From positions 8,941-42,367 of the forward strand of contig NZ_JABURH010000165.1 of assembly GCF_014762765.1 (NCBI RefSeq): a stretch of DNA of 33,427 nucleotides, given 5' to 3'. The stretch is from Alcanivorax sp. (GTDB lineage Bacteria > Pseudomonadota > Gammaproteobacteria > Pseudomonadales > Alcanivoracaceae). Below are positions 14,248 through 23,614 of this stretch, piece by piece. The position numbers and the translations under genes are program-made. Under the pieces are notes generated by a model that worked only from the letters and a program-made list of their open reading frames with translations, had not been told where the DNA came from and did no database searches. The number at the start of each line of letters is the position of its first letter. The stretch's first letter is position 1.

Positions 14248-17200
14248 TGTCGCTGGGCTCATTTACTCAAATACTGAAAAAACTCGTTCTGTCACGCTTT
14301 GGCAGTTCTGCTATCGGTCTGCTGGCGGTAGTTGCCCTGATCTGGTTTGCCGGCCCGCGTCTGGGGCTGACAGGCACCAATCGCTATCTGGCCGTGGCCG
14401 CCGTTGTCGGGATATTTGCTCTGATAGTGGGAATCCGTTTTCTGCTGGCCCGTCGGCACGGCTCACGGTTACAGAAAGAAATCGGTGGTAACGAGGGCAG
14501 CGACGATGTGGATGCCCTCAAGGAAAAAATGACGGATGCCATTTCCTCACTGAAGGCTTCGCAGTTGGGGGCCGGTTATCGAGGCAGTGCAGCGCTTTAT
14601 GCCTTGCCCTGGTACATGGTGATTGGTCCGTCTGCGGCAGGCAAAAGTACTTTGCTGCGCAATTCTGGTCTGCATTTTCCCTATGCCGATGCGGATGACC
14701 TGCATTTTCGTGGCGTGGGTGGGACACGCAATTGCGACTGGTGGTTCTCCGATCAGGCAGTACTTCTGGATACTGCGGGGCGTTATACCACCGAAGAGGA
14801 TGACCGCCAGGAATGGTTTTCTTTTTTGGATATGTTGCGCAAGGAGCGCAAGCAAACCCCTATTAACGGTGTCATGGTCGCCATCAGTGTGGCGGATTTG
14901 CTAACCGCTGATAGCGATTCTCTGGAACGCCATATCAAGATTATCCGTGAGCGCATCAACGAACTCATGGAGCGGCTGGGATTGTTGTTTCCGGTATTCA
15001 TCGTCTTCACCAAGACGGACCTGATTCCCGGCTTTGAAGAGTTTTTTGAAGACCTGAGTGACAGTGAAAGGGAGCAGATCTGGGGTGCTTACCTGCTGGA
15101 AGAGGGGGCAGATAGCAGCCCGGCGGAGCAGTTTGAGAATCATGCCCGGGATCTGTATCAGAAGCTCTGTGATCTGCGACTGCGCAAACTGTCCATGCAG
15201 AGAAATCTTGAGCGAAAGGGCGCCCTGTATGGCTTTCCGGACCAGTTTCAGGTGGCCGCAGAAAAACTGTCGGAATTCATCAATCTGTTGTTCCGGGATA
15301 ACCCCTATCAGGAAATGCCCCGTTTTGCTGGCGCCTATTTCACCAGTGGCACCCAGGAAGGCACACCGCTGACCCGACTGGTGGGCAATATTCGCCAAGC
15401 CTTTGGCCTGCCCAGCCAGGAACGTCCGGCACGCAGCACCCCGCCAAAACCCTTCTTCATACACCGCTTTTTCACCGAAGTGGTCATCCCGTTGCAAGGC
15501 GTGGCTCAGGGTAACCGTCGGCGCCTCATCTGGCAGAGGGGCCTGAAAACCCTGTCCATGGGGCTTGCCTTGTCGGTGGTGGTGGGCACGCTGCTGTTGC
15601 TGGGGGCTTCCTACGGGACCAACAAGATGCTGCTCAACAAGGGGGTGTCCCTGTCCCAGAAGGCAACCCTGGCCCTGCAGGATGACCGCTACGACAGCCT
15701 GGAGCGGTTCCAGGTGCTGGATGCGCTTTACCAGCATTATCAGCAGCTGAAGGATTATGAAGAACACAAACCCTGGCGTTTTCGCTTCGGGGTTTATACC
15801 GGTGATCGTCAGCTACCTGAGCTGGAAGATCTGCTGGTGACGTCGATGGATGTGTTTTATCGGGATACCGCCATCCAGTCACTGGAATATGCATTAGAGA
15901 ATCATGCCAGAGTCTGGGAGTCCTCGGATCGTCAGGGCCAGGAAGCGATCCGCGAGGACTATTACGCTGCCCTGAAAAGCTATCTGATGCTGTCACGCGC
16001 CCCCCAACGCATGCAGGCGGATCAGGCTGTGCCGGTGCTGAACCGGTTGTGGCTTGACCGTAAGGGCCTGCAGAACGAAGTAGTGTTCAATGAGGCGGAC
16101 AGTGATATATCGCATTCCTTGTACGGCATTGCTCATTTTTATCTGACTCGACGGGCGCAGAGGGATCAACGCTGGAAAGCTCGTCAGGAGCTGATTGACC
16201 AGGGACGGGCTCACCTGAAAACACCGCCCAATGCCCAGCAAATGTATGCCCAGGTTATTTCCAAAGGCAGCAGTGAGTTAAAACCCTACGGCATCGAGGA
16301 AATGCTCGACCGCAATGCCCGCAAGGTAATCGGTGCAGCCACCAAGCTGGAAGGGGTCTATACCCGCCGCGGCTGGGAAGAGTTTGTGATGCCGCAAATT
16401 GATGCCCGCATCGAGGCCGCCACCCGTGGAGACTGGGTGCTCACCGGGCAGTATGACCTGCGAGAGGGGGAAGATGCGGATGGCCAGTTAATTGATGAAG
16501 CCCTGGCAACTGAACTACGTGCCCAGATCCGTGATCTGTACTTCAGTGACTATGCCAAGGCCTGGCTGGGTTTCCTTTCCGATGTGCGTATCAAACGTTT
16601 CACCTCCCTGGCTGACGGGGTGAAAAAGCTCGATCGATTGTCCCGGGGCGATGGGCCCATCGGTCAGCTGATGAGCCAAACCAACAAGAACCTGGCACTG
16701 TATGAAGCCGCACCAGATCTTGTGGGTGGCGCCGTTGAGGCCGCAGCTCTGGAACAACGCAGTACCATCAAGGCACTTGATGAGCGAACCACCGAACTGC
16801 GCCGGTTCACGAAAGCGGCGGAAGAACGCTCTGTCAGTGAACTGATCCATCAGTACCTGCTGATTCTGTCTGCCCTGAAAACCGACATGGAGCGGCTGTC
16901 ACTCTCCGTGGATGTGGGGCGTGAAGCAGAAGTCTACGCGGGCAGCATTCTCGGAAGGGGTGGTTCGGAAACTGAACTCTACAAGAGCTGGGTCACCATT
17001 AGCAGTTTGCTTAGCGGTGCGGATATTACTACCCGTGAAGCTTTGCGCCCCCTGTTTGAAGGTGCGATGCGGGAAAGCTGGCGCAATGTTCTGATGGAGG
17101 CCCGTGGTGGTATTGCCGATCAGTGGCAAACGGAAGTAGCCAGTGTGTTCGACAGTCGACTGCGAAAGAAATTTCCGTTCGCCGAAAAAGGCCGCGATGC

Positions 17201-17867
17201 CACCCTGGATGACATGGCCGATTTTTTCCAGCCAGGCAATGGCCGTCTGTGGAGGTTTGTCGACGACAGCCTGAGTCCCTTCCTGGAGCAGACCCGCCGT
17301 GGTGGCTGGACAGAGCGCCAATGGCTGGACCAGGGGTTAGGTCTATCCAAACAGTTCATGGGTAGTCTGGCATCGGCCCAGGTGATCACCGAGAGTCTGT
17401 TTGGCCGGGGTGGTCGCCGCCCGGAAATGAGTTTCTACCTCTATCCACTGCCGGCTCGTGGTGTCAGTGAGATCATGCTGGAAAGCAATGGCCAGTCCTA
17501 TCGCTATCGTAATGGTCCGCAGGAATGGCGACGGTTTACCTGGCCCGGTGACCAGAACACCTTGGGAGCCAGGGTCGCAGGAGTGTCCCGTCGTGGACAG
17601 GTCCGTGACGAGGTGAAAGTTAGCGGCCCCTGGGCGCTGTTCCGCCTGCTGAATCAGGCCTCAATTTCTCGGGAAAGCAGCTCGGAATTCGTACTGCAAT
17701 GGGAGCTTAACGGGGGGCTCAGCGATCCGCTTGTAGTGCGTTATCGACTGCGTGCTGACCGTCAGGCCAATGTCTTCAGTCGGCGTGTATTGAGCAGTTT
17801 CAGCTTGCCGCATGACATGTTGCGACCCCTGCGTCCTTCCGCTGACAGTGTTCTGGAGGCGGGTTGA
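14247..17867 (+). CDS. tssM: T6SS inner-membrane protein TssM (IcmF)
   Basis: The 1206-residue IcmF-family protein has two N-terminal membrane helices (about 21-37 and 46-67) and a cytoplasmic NTPase-like domain with an intact Walker A (GPSAAGKS, 127-134) and LLDTAGRY (173-180). A third helix near 435-455 (LSMGLALSVVVGTLLLLGASYG) leads into a long periplasmic region containing the IcmF-related and DUF1215-type C-terminal domains (LYPLPARGVSEIMLESNGQSYRYRN is recognisable). It spans the envelope, binding TssL inside and TssJ outside. Length is typical. Start and stop codons overlap tssL and tagF respectively, showing tight coupling of the membrane-complex genes. Confidence 0.96.
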   Translation: MSLGSFTQILKKLVLSRFGSSAIGLLAVVALIWFAGPRLGLTGTNRYLAVAAVVGIFALIVGIRFLLARRHGSRLQKEIGGNEGSDDVDALKEKMTDAISSLKASQLGAGYRGSAALYALPWYMVIGPSAAGKSTLLRNSGLHFPYADADDLHFRGVGGTRNCDWWFSDQAVLLDTAGRYTTEEDDRQEWFSFLDMLRKERKQTPINGVMVAISVADLLTADSDSLERHIKIIRERINELMERLGLLFPVFIVFTKTDLIPGFEEFFEDLSDSEREQIWGAYLLEEGADSSPAEQFENHARDLYQKLCDLRLRKLSMQRNLERKGALYGFPDQFQVAAEKLSEFINLLFRDNPYQEMPRFAGAYFTSGTQEGTPLTRLVGNIRQAFGLPSQERPARSTPPKPFFIHRFFTEVVIPLQGVAQGNRRRLIWQRGLKTLSMGLALSVVVGTLLLLGASYGTNKMLLNKGVSLSQKATLALQDDRYDSLERFQVLDALYQHYQQLKDYEEHKPWRFRFGVYTGDRQLPELEDLLVTSMDVFYRDTAIQSLEYALENHARVWESSDRQGQEAIREDYYAALKSYLMLSRAPQRMQADQAVPVLNRLWLDRKGLQNEVVFNEADSDISHSLYGIAHFYLTRRAQRDQRWKARQELIDQGRAHLKTPPNAQQMYAQVISKGSSELKPYGIEEMLDRNARKVIGAATKLEGVYTRRGWEEFVMPQIDARIEAATRGDWVLTGQYDLREGEDADGQLIDEALATELRAQIRDLYFSDYAKAWLGFLSDVRIKRFTSLADGVKKLDRLSRGDGPIGQLMSQTNKNLALYEAAPDLVGGAVEAAALEQRSTIKALDERTTELRRFTKAAEERSVSELIHQYLLILSALKTDMERLSLSVDVGREAEVYAGSILGRGGSETELYKSWVTISSLLSGADITTREALRPLFEGAMRESWRNVLMEARGGIADQWQTEVASVFDSRLRKKFPFAEKGRDATLDDMADFFQPGNGRLWRFVDDSLSPFLEQTRRGGWTERQWLDQGLGLSKQFMGSLASAQVITESLFGRGGRRPEMSFYLYPLPARGVSEIMLESNGQSYRYRNGPQEWRRFTWPGDQNTLGARVAGVSRRGQVRDEVKVSGPWALFRLLNQASISRESSSEFVLQWELNGGLSDPLVVRYRLRADRQANVFSRRVLSSFSLPHDMLRPLRPSADSVLEAG

Positions 17868-18877
17868 TGTTGGGATTTCTTAAACAAGCCAAACCGGCTG
17901 CTGACAGTATGGCGGTAGTCGGCAGGCCGAAAATTGCAGCCTTTGGGAAACTGCCTATCCGCGCGGATTTCATCAAGCTCAATGTGGTAGAGCGAGAAAT
18001 TCGCGAACTGGATGGCTGGGTACAGGAAGGGTATTCGCTGATCTCCCGGCGTCTGAATGGAGCCCATGGGGAACAGGCTTTCCCCGCTGCCGGCATTCAT
18101 CATCTGGTGTTCTCCGCCACGGAAGAGCGCCGCCCTGTACTGGCTACTATTGGACCGGGCAGTGACCAGAGCGGGCGTTGGTACCCTTTCATCATCAGCA
18201 CCGTTACCCAGATACCTTATCTGAAAGAAACCCAGGCGGCCGTGCCGGTGGTGTACCAACGATTTTATCAGCAGTCCGCTTCTGTGATCGGGCAGCGCTG
18301 GAAGACGGAACCGCTGGATATCCTGCTGGGCTGCCTGGAAACCATTGCCGGTGAATGCCATCAGGATGAGCGCTCCCAGGCGGTCAAGCAGGAGCTGGGG
18401 TTGCTGCGTGCGACCTCGGTGGACTGTATTCATGAGCTGGCCGCAGCCTACGGCGATACCGCGCTTTTTTATCAGGGTGTCTGCGACCTGCTGGCCAATG
18501 TCATGCGTCGTGGACCGGCAAGAACCGGTTGGGGGATTCGTCTGCCATTACCGGGCGGAGAACACGGGCAGGTATGTCTGGTGTTCTGGCTGCGGCTGAT
18601 TGATAGCCTGCTGGGAGGCAACTGGTCAGCCAATTATTTCTGGCGCTGGGGGAAGGAAGGGGCGCAGGGGCAGTTGATCCTGTTTTTCCGCCGTGTTCCC
18701 CCCAGTTTTCTGCCTTACCTGTTTGATCCGACCCTGCGCGACGGCAATGTGCAGACCCTGTCCGACATGCTCAAGGGAACGGTGACTCCGTCCCAGCGAG
18801 CCAGAGACCTGGCGGCACTGGAGCAGGGCAGTTTGCTGGATCTGCTCAGCCGCTTTGTCAGCGGAGGCCGGCTATGA
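17867..18877 (+). CDS. tagF: T6SS-associated regulator TagF
   Basis: The 336-residue cytoplasmic protein has the TagF (DUF2094) start GRPKIAAFGKLPIRADFIKLN and the segment GRWYPFIISTV. Further matches include VCLVFWLRLIDSLLGGNWSANYFWRWGKEGAQGQLILFFRRVPPSFLPYLFDP near the C-terminus. In Pseudomonas aeruginosa TagF holds the T6SS in check post-translationally, acting with Fha and against PpkA signalling. Here no PpkA/PppA genes and no FHA protein are seen. ATG 17867 overlaps the tssM stop and has GGAGG eight bases before it. At about 336 residues it is longer than the smallest TagF proteins and may include a second domain after about residue 180. Confidence 0.9.
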   Translation: MLGFLKQAKPAADSMAVVGRPKIAAFGKLPIRADFIKLNVVEREIRELDGWVQEGYSLISRRLNGAHGEQAFPAAGIHHLVFSATEERRPVLATIGPGSDQSGRWYPFIISTVTQIPYLKETQAAVPVVYQRFYQQSASVIGQRWKTEPLDILLGCLETIAGECHQDERSQAVKQELGLLRATSVDCIHELAAAYGDTALFYQGVCDLLANVMRRGPARTGWGIRLPLPGGEHGQVCLVFWLRLIDSLLGGNWSANYFWRWGKEGAQGQLILFFRRVPPSFLPYLFDPTLRDGNVQTLSDMLKGTVTPSQRARDLAALEQGSLLDLLSRFVSGGRL

Positions 18878-20373
18878 GCAAGACGCAGAGCGAACTGCTG
18901 GCAATTCTGTCGCAGTGGGAAAACCGGGAAGCAGGTGAAGACCCCCGTTACAGCGATGGTTTTGCCCAGCTGCGCGGTGAAGTGGAAAAACTCAGCGGCA
19001 ACGACTTCGAGCGCATCCGCGATCTCTCCCATACGGTGCTGCGCGAGCAGGCCCTGGATCTGCGGGTGCTGGCGTATACGTCACTGGCCTATGCCTACCT
19101 GTATGGGGTCAAAGGCCTGGCCGATGCACTGGCGGCTTGGTGCTGGGCGATCGAGTTTGCCTGGGAAAACTGTCATCCCGCCCGGCCCAATGCTCGCCTG
19201 GGCGCTTTTGACTGGCTGAGAAATGAGCGTTTCCCGGTTTATCTGAACAAGCATGTCTGCAACCAGGAGGATCTGGAACAGCTGGAAACCCAGCTGACAC
19301 GCTTTCACAGCTTGCTGGATGACAAGATTGATGACGGCCCCCGTCTGAAAGCGATTACTGACTGGTTGGCCGAACAGAAGAAAAAACAGCCGGCAGTTAC
19401 CGAGTCGGCCGCTCCTGAAGAGGACAGTGCTTATCAGTCACAAGCGGAGTCCACACCGCAGACATCGACACGGCAGCAATCCGCTACCGGCCCAGCATCA
19501 CCGGTGGGCAATATAGACAACGACAAGGCAGAGCAGAAGGCACTGCGTGAATTGCTGGCCTGGTATCGGCACGAAAAACGCTATGAATCCATGGTGCGTC
19601 TGTCTCGCTCCATGCGCTGGTCCGCGCTGGCGATGCCTCCGGCGGACAAGGGCAAAACCCGCATCGCGCCACCGCGCCAAGCTTCCCTGAATACGGTGTC
19701 CTCGGCCTTGGATCGTCAGCAATGGGATGAAGCCTTGCTGGCTGCCGAACGTACTTTTCTTGAACCAGGCGGTCAGTTCTGTTTGGCGCTGCAGCACGCT
19801 GCCTTCCAGGCCGCTCAGGGTTTGGGGCTGGGCAATCTCGCGGATCTGATAAGCCGCGAATGCCGGGCCCTGCTCACCGCCCGGCGGGATCTGATCAAGT
19901 TGCAGTTCAGTGATGGCTCTCCATTTCTGGATGGCACAGCCGCCAACTGGGTGGAATCGCTGATGACCGACGACAGCGACAGTACCGCCAGCGATGACAG
20001 CCTGTGGGGCCAGGTGGGGGTGGAAGCCGCCGCCGCTAGTCAACAGGACGGCTTGGTGGCCGGGCTCAAGGTAATCGATCAGACACCGACCCGGGGGCGA
20101 AAAGCCCGTTCTGAGCAAGACCTGCTCAAGGCCGAGTTATGTCTGGTGAACCAGCGCCATGATCTGGCGCTGCCCTTGCTGGAGGCCGTTGCGGAACGTC
20201 TGGACGACCACGGCATACCCGCCTGGGAGCCCACGTTTGCACTGCGGGTCTGGCGCCTGCTTCAGCAGGCTCTGCGCGCCCAGGATAACAACGAGCAGGC
20301 ACAGATGCGTCTGGAGCAGATCGGCCAGCACATCAGCCGCACCGATATCACTGCCGCTGCAGCCATGCTGTAA
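18874..20373 (+). CDS. tssA: T6SS cap/baseplate protein TssA (VasJ-type)
   Basis: The 499-residue cytoplasmic protein has an N-terminal ImpA-type domain at about 5-135 (ERIRDLSHTVLREQALDLRVLAYTSLAYAYLYGVKGLADALAAW, WENCHPARPNARLGAFDWL). A Gln/Ser/Thr-rich low-complexity linker follows at about 168-215, then a helical C-terminal VasJ-like domain (FLEPGGQFCLALQHAAFQAAQGLGL, FEPTFALRVWRLLQQALRAQ style). TssA primes sheath polymerisation or caps the distal end of the tail. Its ATG overlaps the tagF stop by four bases. The length and VasJ-like C-terminus suggest the longer class of TssA. Confidence 0.92.
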   Translation: MSKTQSELLAILSQWENREAGEDPRYSDGFAQLRGEVEKLSGNDFERIRDLSHTVLREQALDLRVLAYTSLAYAYLYGVKGLADALAAWCWAIEFAWENCHPARPNARLGAFDWLRNERFPVYLNKHVCNQEDLEQLETQLTRFHSLLDDKIDDGPRLKAITDWLAEQKKKQPAVTESAAPEEDSAYQSQAESTPQTSTRQQSATGPASPVGNIDNDKAEQKALRELLAWYRHEKRYESMVRLSRSMRWSALAMPPADKGKTRIAPPRQASLNTVSSALDRQQWDEALLAAERTFLEPGGQFCLALQHAAFQAAQGLGLGNLADLISRECRALLTARRDLIKLQFSDGSPFLDGTAANWVESLMTDDSDSTASDDSLWGQVGVEAAAASQQDGLVAGLKVIDQTPTRGRKARSEQDLLKAELCLVNQRHDLALPLLEAVAERLDDHGIPAWEPTFALRVWRLLQQALRAQDNNEQAQMRLEQIGQHISRTDITAAAAML

Positions 20374-20415
20374 CGGCATTCATGTTCATGGATCGACAAG
20401 TCAACGAGGGGAATC

Positions 20416-20928
20416 ATGTCTAAAAGCTTTCAGAATGAAGTGCCGCGGGCACGGGTCAATATCACCCTGGATCTGGAAACCGGTGGCGCCAAGAAGAAAC
20501 TCGAACTGCCGCTGAAACTCCTGGTCATGGGGGACTACAGCAATGGTCAGGCGGAAGGGCGGCTCGCCGAGCGCGAGCGGGTACGTATTGATCGCAACAA
20601 CATCGACGATGTGCTCAAGGACATGGCCCCCCGGGTGAAATACACGGTAGAGAACCAGCTTCGTGAAGACGGTTCCGAAATCGAAGTGGACCTGGCGTTC
20701 GACAGCTTCAAGTCATTCAAACCGGAGGCGGTGGCCCAGAGCATCCCGCAGCTCAATGACATGCTGGCCATGCGCAGCCTGCTAAAGGATTTGAAATCCA
20801 ACCTGCTGGATAACAGCAAGTTCCGCCGCGAGCTGGAGCGTATCGTCAAAAATCAGCCCGAGCTGGAATCCCTGATGGGTCAGCTGGAATCCCTGGTGCC
20901 ACTGGATGGCGAAAGCAACGGCGAATAA
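20416..20928 (+). CDS. tssB: T6SS sheath small subunit TssB (VipA)
   Basis: The 170-residue protein matches TssB throughout: SFQNEVPRARVNITLDLETGGAKKKLELPLKLLVMGDYS at the start, then RVRIDRNNIDDVLKDMAPRVKYTVEN, FDSFKSFKPEAVAQSIPQLNDMLAMRSLLKDLKSN and a helical C-terminus. With TssC it forms the contractile sheath that drives the Hcp tube. A GAGGGG ribosome-binding site precedes the ATG. It lies 42 bases after tssA and 25 before tssC. Confidence 0.96.
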   Translation: MSKSFQNEVPRARVNITLDLETGGAKKKLELPLKLLVMGDYSNGQAEGRLAERERVRIDRNNIDDVLKDMAPRVKYTVENQLREDGSEIEVDLAFDSFKSFKPEAVAQSIPQLNDMLAMRSLLKDLKSNLLDNSKFRRELERIVKNQPELESLMGQLESLVPLDGESNGE

Positions 20929-20953
20929 GCGCAGTGCAGCAAGGAGTGATTGC

Positions 20954-22483
20954 ATGAGTACACAACAGACACAACAGGCCACCACCGAGTTGGAAAGTCA
21001 GGAAGAAGGCAGCATCTACGAGCGCCTGTGCAGCATGGTGGATATCAATCCGGTGGGGCAGCCACTGACCCTGCAGACCTTTCACCACAGCGAGAACCTG
21101 GCCGAAGTGCCGCTGGAGCAGCGATTGACGGCGGCGCTACAGGTCTTTCTTGACCTGGCCAGTCGCAGCGACAAGTTCGATCGTATCGACAAGACCCTGC
21201 TGGACCAGTATATCGCCCGCATCGATAGCGCCATCAGCACACAACTGGATGCTGTTATGCATCACCCGGAATTCCAGAAAGTGGAATCTGCCTGGACCTC
21301 CCTGAAGTTCCTGGTGGACCGGGCCGATCCCAAGGCCAACATCCGCGTGGAGTTGCTGGATTCCAGCAAGGAAGACCTGGCCGAGGATTTCGAGGATGTG
21401 CCGGATGTGACCCAGTCCGGGCTTTTCAACCACCTTTATATCCAGGAATACGACACTCCGGGTGGCGAGCCCATGTCCGCGGTGATTTCCAACTTCGAGT
21501 TCGATTGTTCTGCACCGGATATTTCCCTGCTCACGGAAATTTCCCGGGTGGCAGCTGCGTCTCATTGCCCCTTCCTGGGCAGTGCCGGCAGCAAGTTCTT
21601 CGGCAAGGATGCCATCGAGGAAGTACCGAAGATTCAGGATATCGGCAGCTACCTGGAAAAAGCCGAGTACACCCGTTGGCGCAGTTTTCGGGAAAGCGAA
21701 GACTCCCGTTATGTGGGCCTGGTAATGCCACGCTTCCTGCTGCGTCTTCCCTATGGGGAAAGTAATCCGGTGCGCCAGTTCAACTACCAGGAAAGCGTGG
21801 CAGGCGAAGACCACGAGAAATACCTGTGGGGCAACGCCACTTTCGCTTTCGCATCCAATATGGCGCGCAGCTTCAAACAGTACGGCTGGACAGTGAACAT
21901 CCGTGGCCCGGAAGCGGGCGGCAAGCTGGAAAATCTGCCGCTGCACCATTACGACGTGGGCCGTGGAACCCAGGCCAAAATTCCTACGGAAATCCTGATT
22001 TCCGAAACCAAGGAGCTGGAATTCGCCGAGGAAGGGTTTATCCCGCTGAGCTTCTACAAGAACAGTGACTACGCCTGCTTCTTTTCAGCCAATTCCACCC
22101 AGAGACCGGCGGAATATACGACAAAAGAAGCCACCGCTAACTCACGCATAAATTCGCGTTTGCCTTACATCTTCCTGGTGTCGCGTCTGGCACATTATCT
22201 CAAGGTTCTTCAGCGCGAAAATATCGGTGCCAGTAAAAGCCGCCAGGAACTGGAAAACGAACTCAATGACTGGCTCCAGGGCCTGGTCACCAAGATGAAC
22301 AATCCGGACCCGGAACTGGTGGCCAATTACCCGCTGCAGGATGGCTATGTGAAAGTGCAGAGCATTCCTGAAAACCCGGGCTACTACCGGGTGGACATGG
22401 CCGTCATGCCGCATTTCCAGATCGAAGGGGTGGATGTGCGCTTGTCACTGGTGTCTCAGCTACCGGCAGGCAAAGACGGTTGA
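20954..22483 (+). CDS. tssC: T6SS sheath large subunit TssC (VipB)
   Basis: The 509-residue protein follows TssC: LDQYIARIDSAISTQLDAVMHHPEFQKVESAW near residues 80-115, MSAVISNFEFD, EYTRWRSFRESEDSRYVGLVMPRFLLRLPYG, EKYLWGNATFAFASNMARSF, and the C-terminal LSLVSQLP. ATG 20954 is chosen because AAGGAG lies seven bases before it; a start at 20906 would overlap tssB. It assembles with TssB into the sheath and carries the segments recognised by ClpV/TssB after contraction. A hairpin follows the stop codon, before hcp. Confidence 0.96.
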   Translation: MSTQQTQQATTELESQEEGSIYERLCSMVDINPVGQPLTLQTFHHSENLAEVPLEQRLTAALQVFLDLASRSDKFDRIDKTLLDQYIARIDSAISTQLDAVMHHPEFQKVESAWTSLKFLVDRADPKANIRVELLDSSKEDLAEDFEDVPDVTQSGLFNHLYIQEYDTPGGEPMSAVISNFEFDCSAPDISLLTEISRVAAASHCPFLGSAGSKFFGKDAIEEVPKIQDIGSYLEKAEYTRWRSFRESEDSRYVGLVMPRFLLRLPYGESNPVRQFNYQESVAGEDHEKYLWGNATFAFASNMARSFKQYGWTVNIRGPEAGGKLENLPLHHYDVGRGTQAKIPTEILISETKELEFAEEGFIPLSFYKNSDYACFFSANSTQRPAEYTTKEATANSRINSRLPYIFLVSRLAHYLKVLQRENIGASKSRQELENELNDWLQGLVTKMNNPDPELVANYPLQDGYVKVQSIPENPGYYRVDMAVMPHFQIEGVDVRLSLVSQLPAGKDG

Positions 22484-22491
22484 TCACTTTG

Positions 22492-22523
22492 GCAGGCAGA
22501 GAGTTCAGGCTCTCCCTGCCTGC
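22492..22523 (+). other. Hairpin between tssC and hcp
   Basis: GCAGGCAG-AGAG and CTCT-CCCTGCCTGC pair with a small bulge around a six-base loop, 8 bases after the tssC stop. No T run follows. It may block exonucleases and so separate the stability of the upstream and hcp parts of the mRNA. Confidence 0.5.
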
Positions 22524-22639
22524 ATGGAACACATCCTTGAGCCGTGAGTAACAGCAATGTTGTTGCCCTGGGGGGAGGGTGTGCAGGGCTGGCATCAGCC
22601 GGCCTTTGATAAAACTGAAACTGAACAGGAGGTTTTCTT

Positions 22640-23125
22640 ATGGCGATTCCCGCCTATATGTGGATCAAGGACGATCAGGGGAGCGAGATTGAAGGGTCTG
22701 TTTCCATTGCAGATCGGGAAGGGAGCATCGAGGTGCTGCATTTCGATCATGAGCTGCGTATACCCACCGATGGTGATACCGGTTCCCTGACCGGCACCCG
22801 CAAGCATGAGCCCTTTGTCTTCACCAAGGGTTTCGACAGTGCGTCACCGTATCTGTACAAGGCTTGCAGCAATGGTCAGACCCTGAAGGAACTGGTGCTG
22901 CGCTGGTTCCGCATCGACGATACCGGTACCGAGAAGGAATATTTCCGTCACACCCTCAAGGACGTGAAAATTACTTCCGTGAAGCCGGTGATGCACAACG
23001 TGAAGGATATCGACAAGGAAAGCTATCCGCATCTGGAAGAGGTGTCCGCGCGCTATGCAGCGATCACCTGGACCTATGTGGACGGCAACATCGAGTTCTC
23101 CGACTCCTGGACCGAAGGCCGCTAA
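22640..23125 (+). CDS. hcp: T6SS tube protein Hcp (TssD)
   Basis: The 161-residue protein is a standard Hcp: AYMWIKDDQGSEIEGSV at the start, IEVLHFDHELRIPTDGDTGSLTGTRKHEPFVFTKGFDSASPYLYKACSNGQTLKELVLRWFRI, then EYFRHTLKDVKITSVKPVM and ITWTYVDGNIEFSDSW at the end. Hexamers stack into the inner tube that is propelled out and can carry small effectors. The ribosome-binding site AGGAGG at ideal spacing is the strongest in the operon, and hairpins stand on both sides, fitting the very high Hcp amounts these machines need. A separate promoter in the 156-base gap before it is possible but not visible as a clear motif. Confidence 0.97.
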   Translation: MAIPAYMWIKDDQGSEIEGSVSIADREGSIEVLHFDHELRIPTDGDTGSLTGTRKHEPFVFTKGFDSASPYLYKACSNGQTLKELVLRWFRIDDTGTEKEYFRHTLKDVKITSVKPVMHNVKDIDKESYPHLEEVSARYAAITWTYVDGNIEFSDSWTEGR

Positions 23126-23131
23126 GAGCCC

Positions 23132-23168
23132 GGGGGCGGATTCTGTCCGCTCCCTCCCAATCCATTTT
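23132..23168 (+). terminator. Hairpin after hcp, possible partial terminator
   Basis: GGGGGCGGA and TCCGCTCCC (one G-T pair) form a nine-base stem with a five-base loop just after the hcp stop, and six T residues follow at 23165-23170 after a gap of about ten bases. The distance makes termination weak; it may let some transcription pass into tssE or protect the hcp 3' end. Confidence 0.4.
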
Positions 23169-23185
23169 TTGCATCACGAGGGATT

Positions 23186-23614
23186 ATGTCTGCTGCCCTG
23201 TTCGAGATTATTCATGGCCGGTTTGCCGATGGCACACCAGTGGCGTCGCTGGAAGGCCGCGAGGCGCGCCTGCGTAGCATTCACGATCATCTACAGCGAT
23301 TGCTCAATGCCCGCTATGACGTGCTGGAGCACTTGCCCGAACATGGCCTGCCGGATTTGCCGTCCCTTTATGATGCCTTGCCCTATTCAATCGACACCCT
23401 TGCTCGCCTGGTGCGCGAGACCATCGTTCGCTTTGAACCTCGCTTGCAACACATCCAGGTAACGGCGCGACGGGAGAGCTCCACGGACTGTGTAGTGCAG
23501 TTGGAAGTGACCGGTGTGGTACCGGAAGGCGGCGTGGCCCGTTTCCGTACCTATTTCCAGAGCGACGGGGGTGCCGATATCAAGGCGGGAGCAGCCAATG
23601 CGCGAGTATTTTGA
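23186..23614 (+). CDS. tssE: T6SS baseplate protein TssE
   Basis: The 142-residue gp25-like protein contains the family pattern LQRLLNARYDVLEHLPEHGLPDLPSLYDALP (about residues 35-67) and LARLVRETIVRFEPRLQHIQVTARR (about 71-96), followed by a strand region (VVQLEVTGVV, FRTYFQSDGG). It nucleates sheath assembly in the baseplate with TssK, TssF and TssG. The GAGGGA before the ATG is only about two bases away, giving a poorly spaced ribosome-binding site, in contrast with hcp. The last 17 bases overlap tssF. Confidence 0.92.
   Translation: MSAALFEIIHGRFADGTPVASLEGREARLRSIHDHLQRLLNARYDVLEHLPEHGLPDLPSLYDALPYSIDTLARLVRETIVRFEPRLQHIQVTARRESSTDCVVQLEVTGVVPEGGVARFRTYFQSDGGADIKAGAANARVF

Noticed and set aside
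22588-22601. Small hairpin GGCTG-GCAT-CAGCC before hcp, and a possible sigma-54 promoter at 22592-22606
   Set aside because: The stem is only five bases. The sequence TGGCATCAGCCGGCC has CC where a sigma-54 site needs GC at the -12 element.
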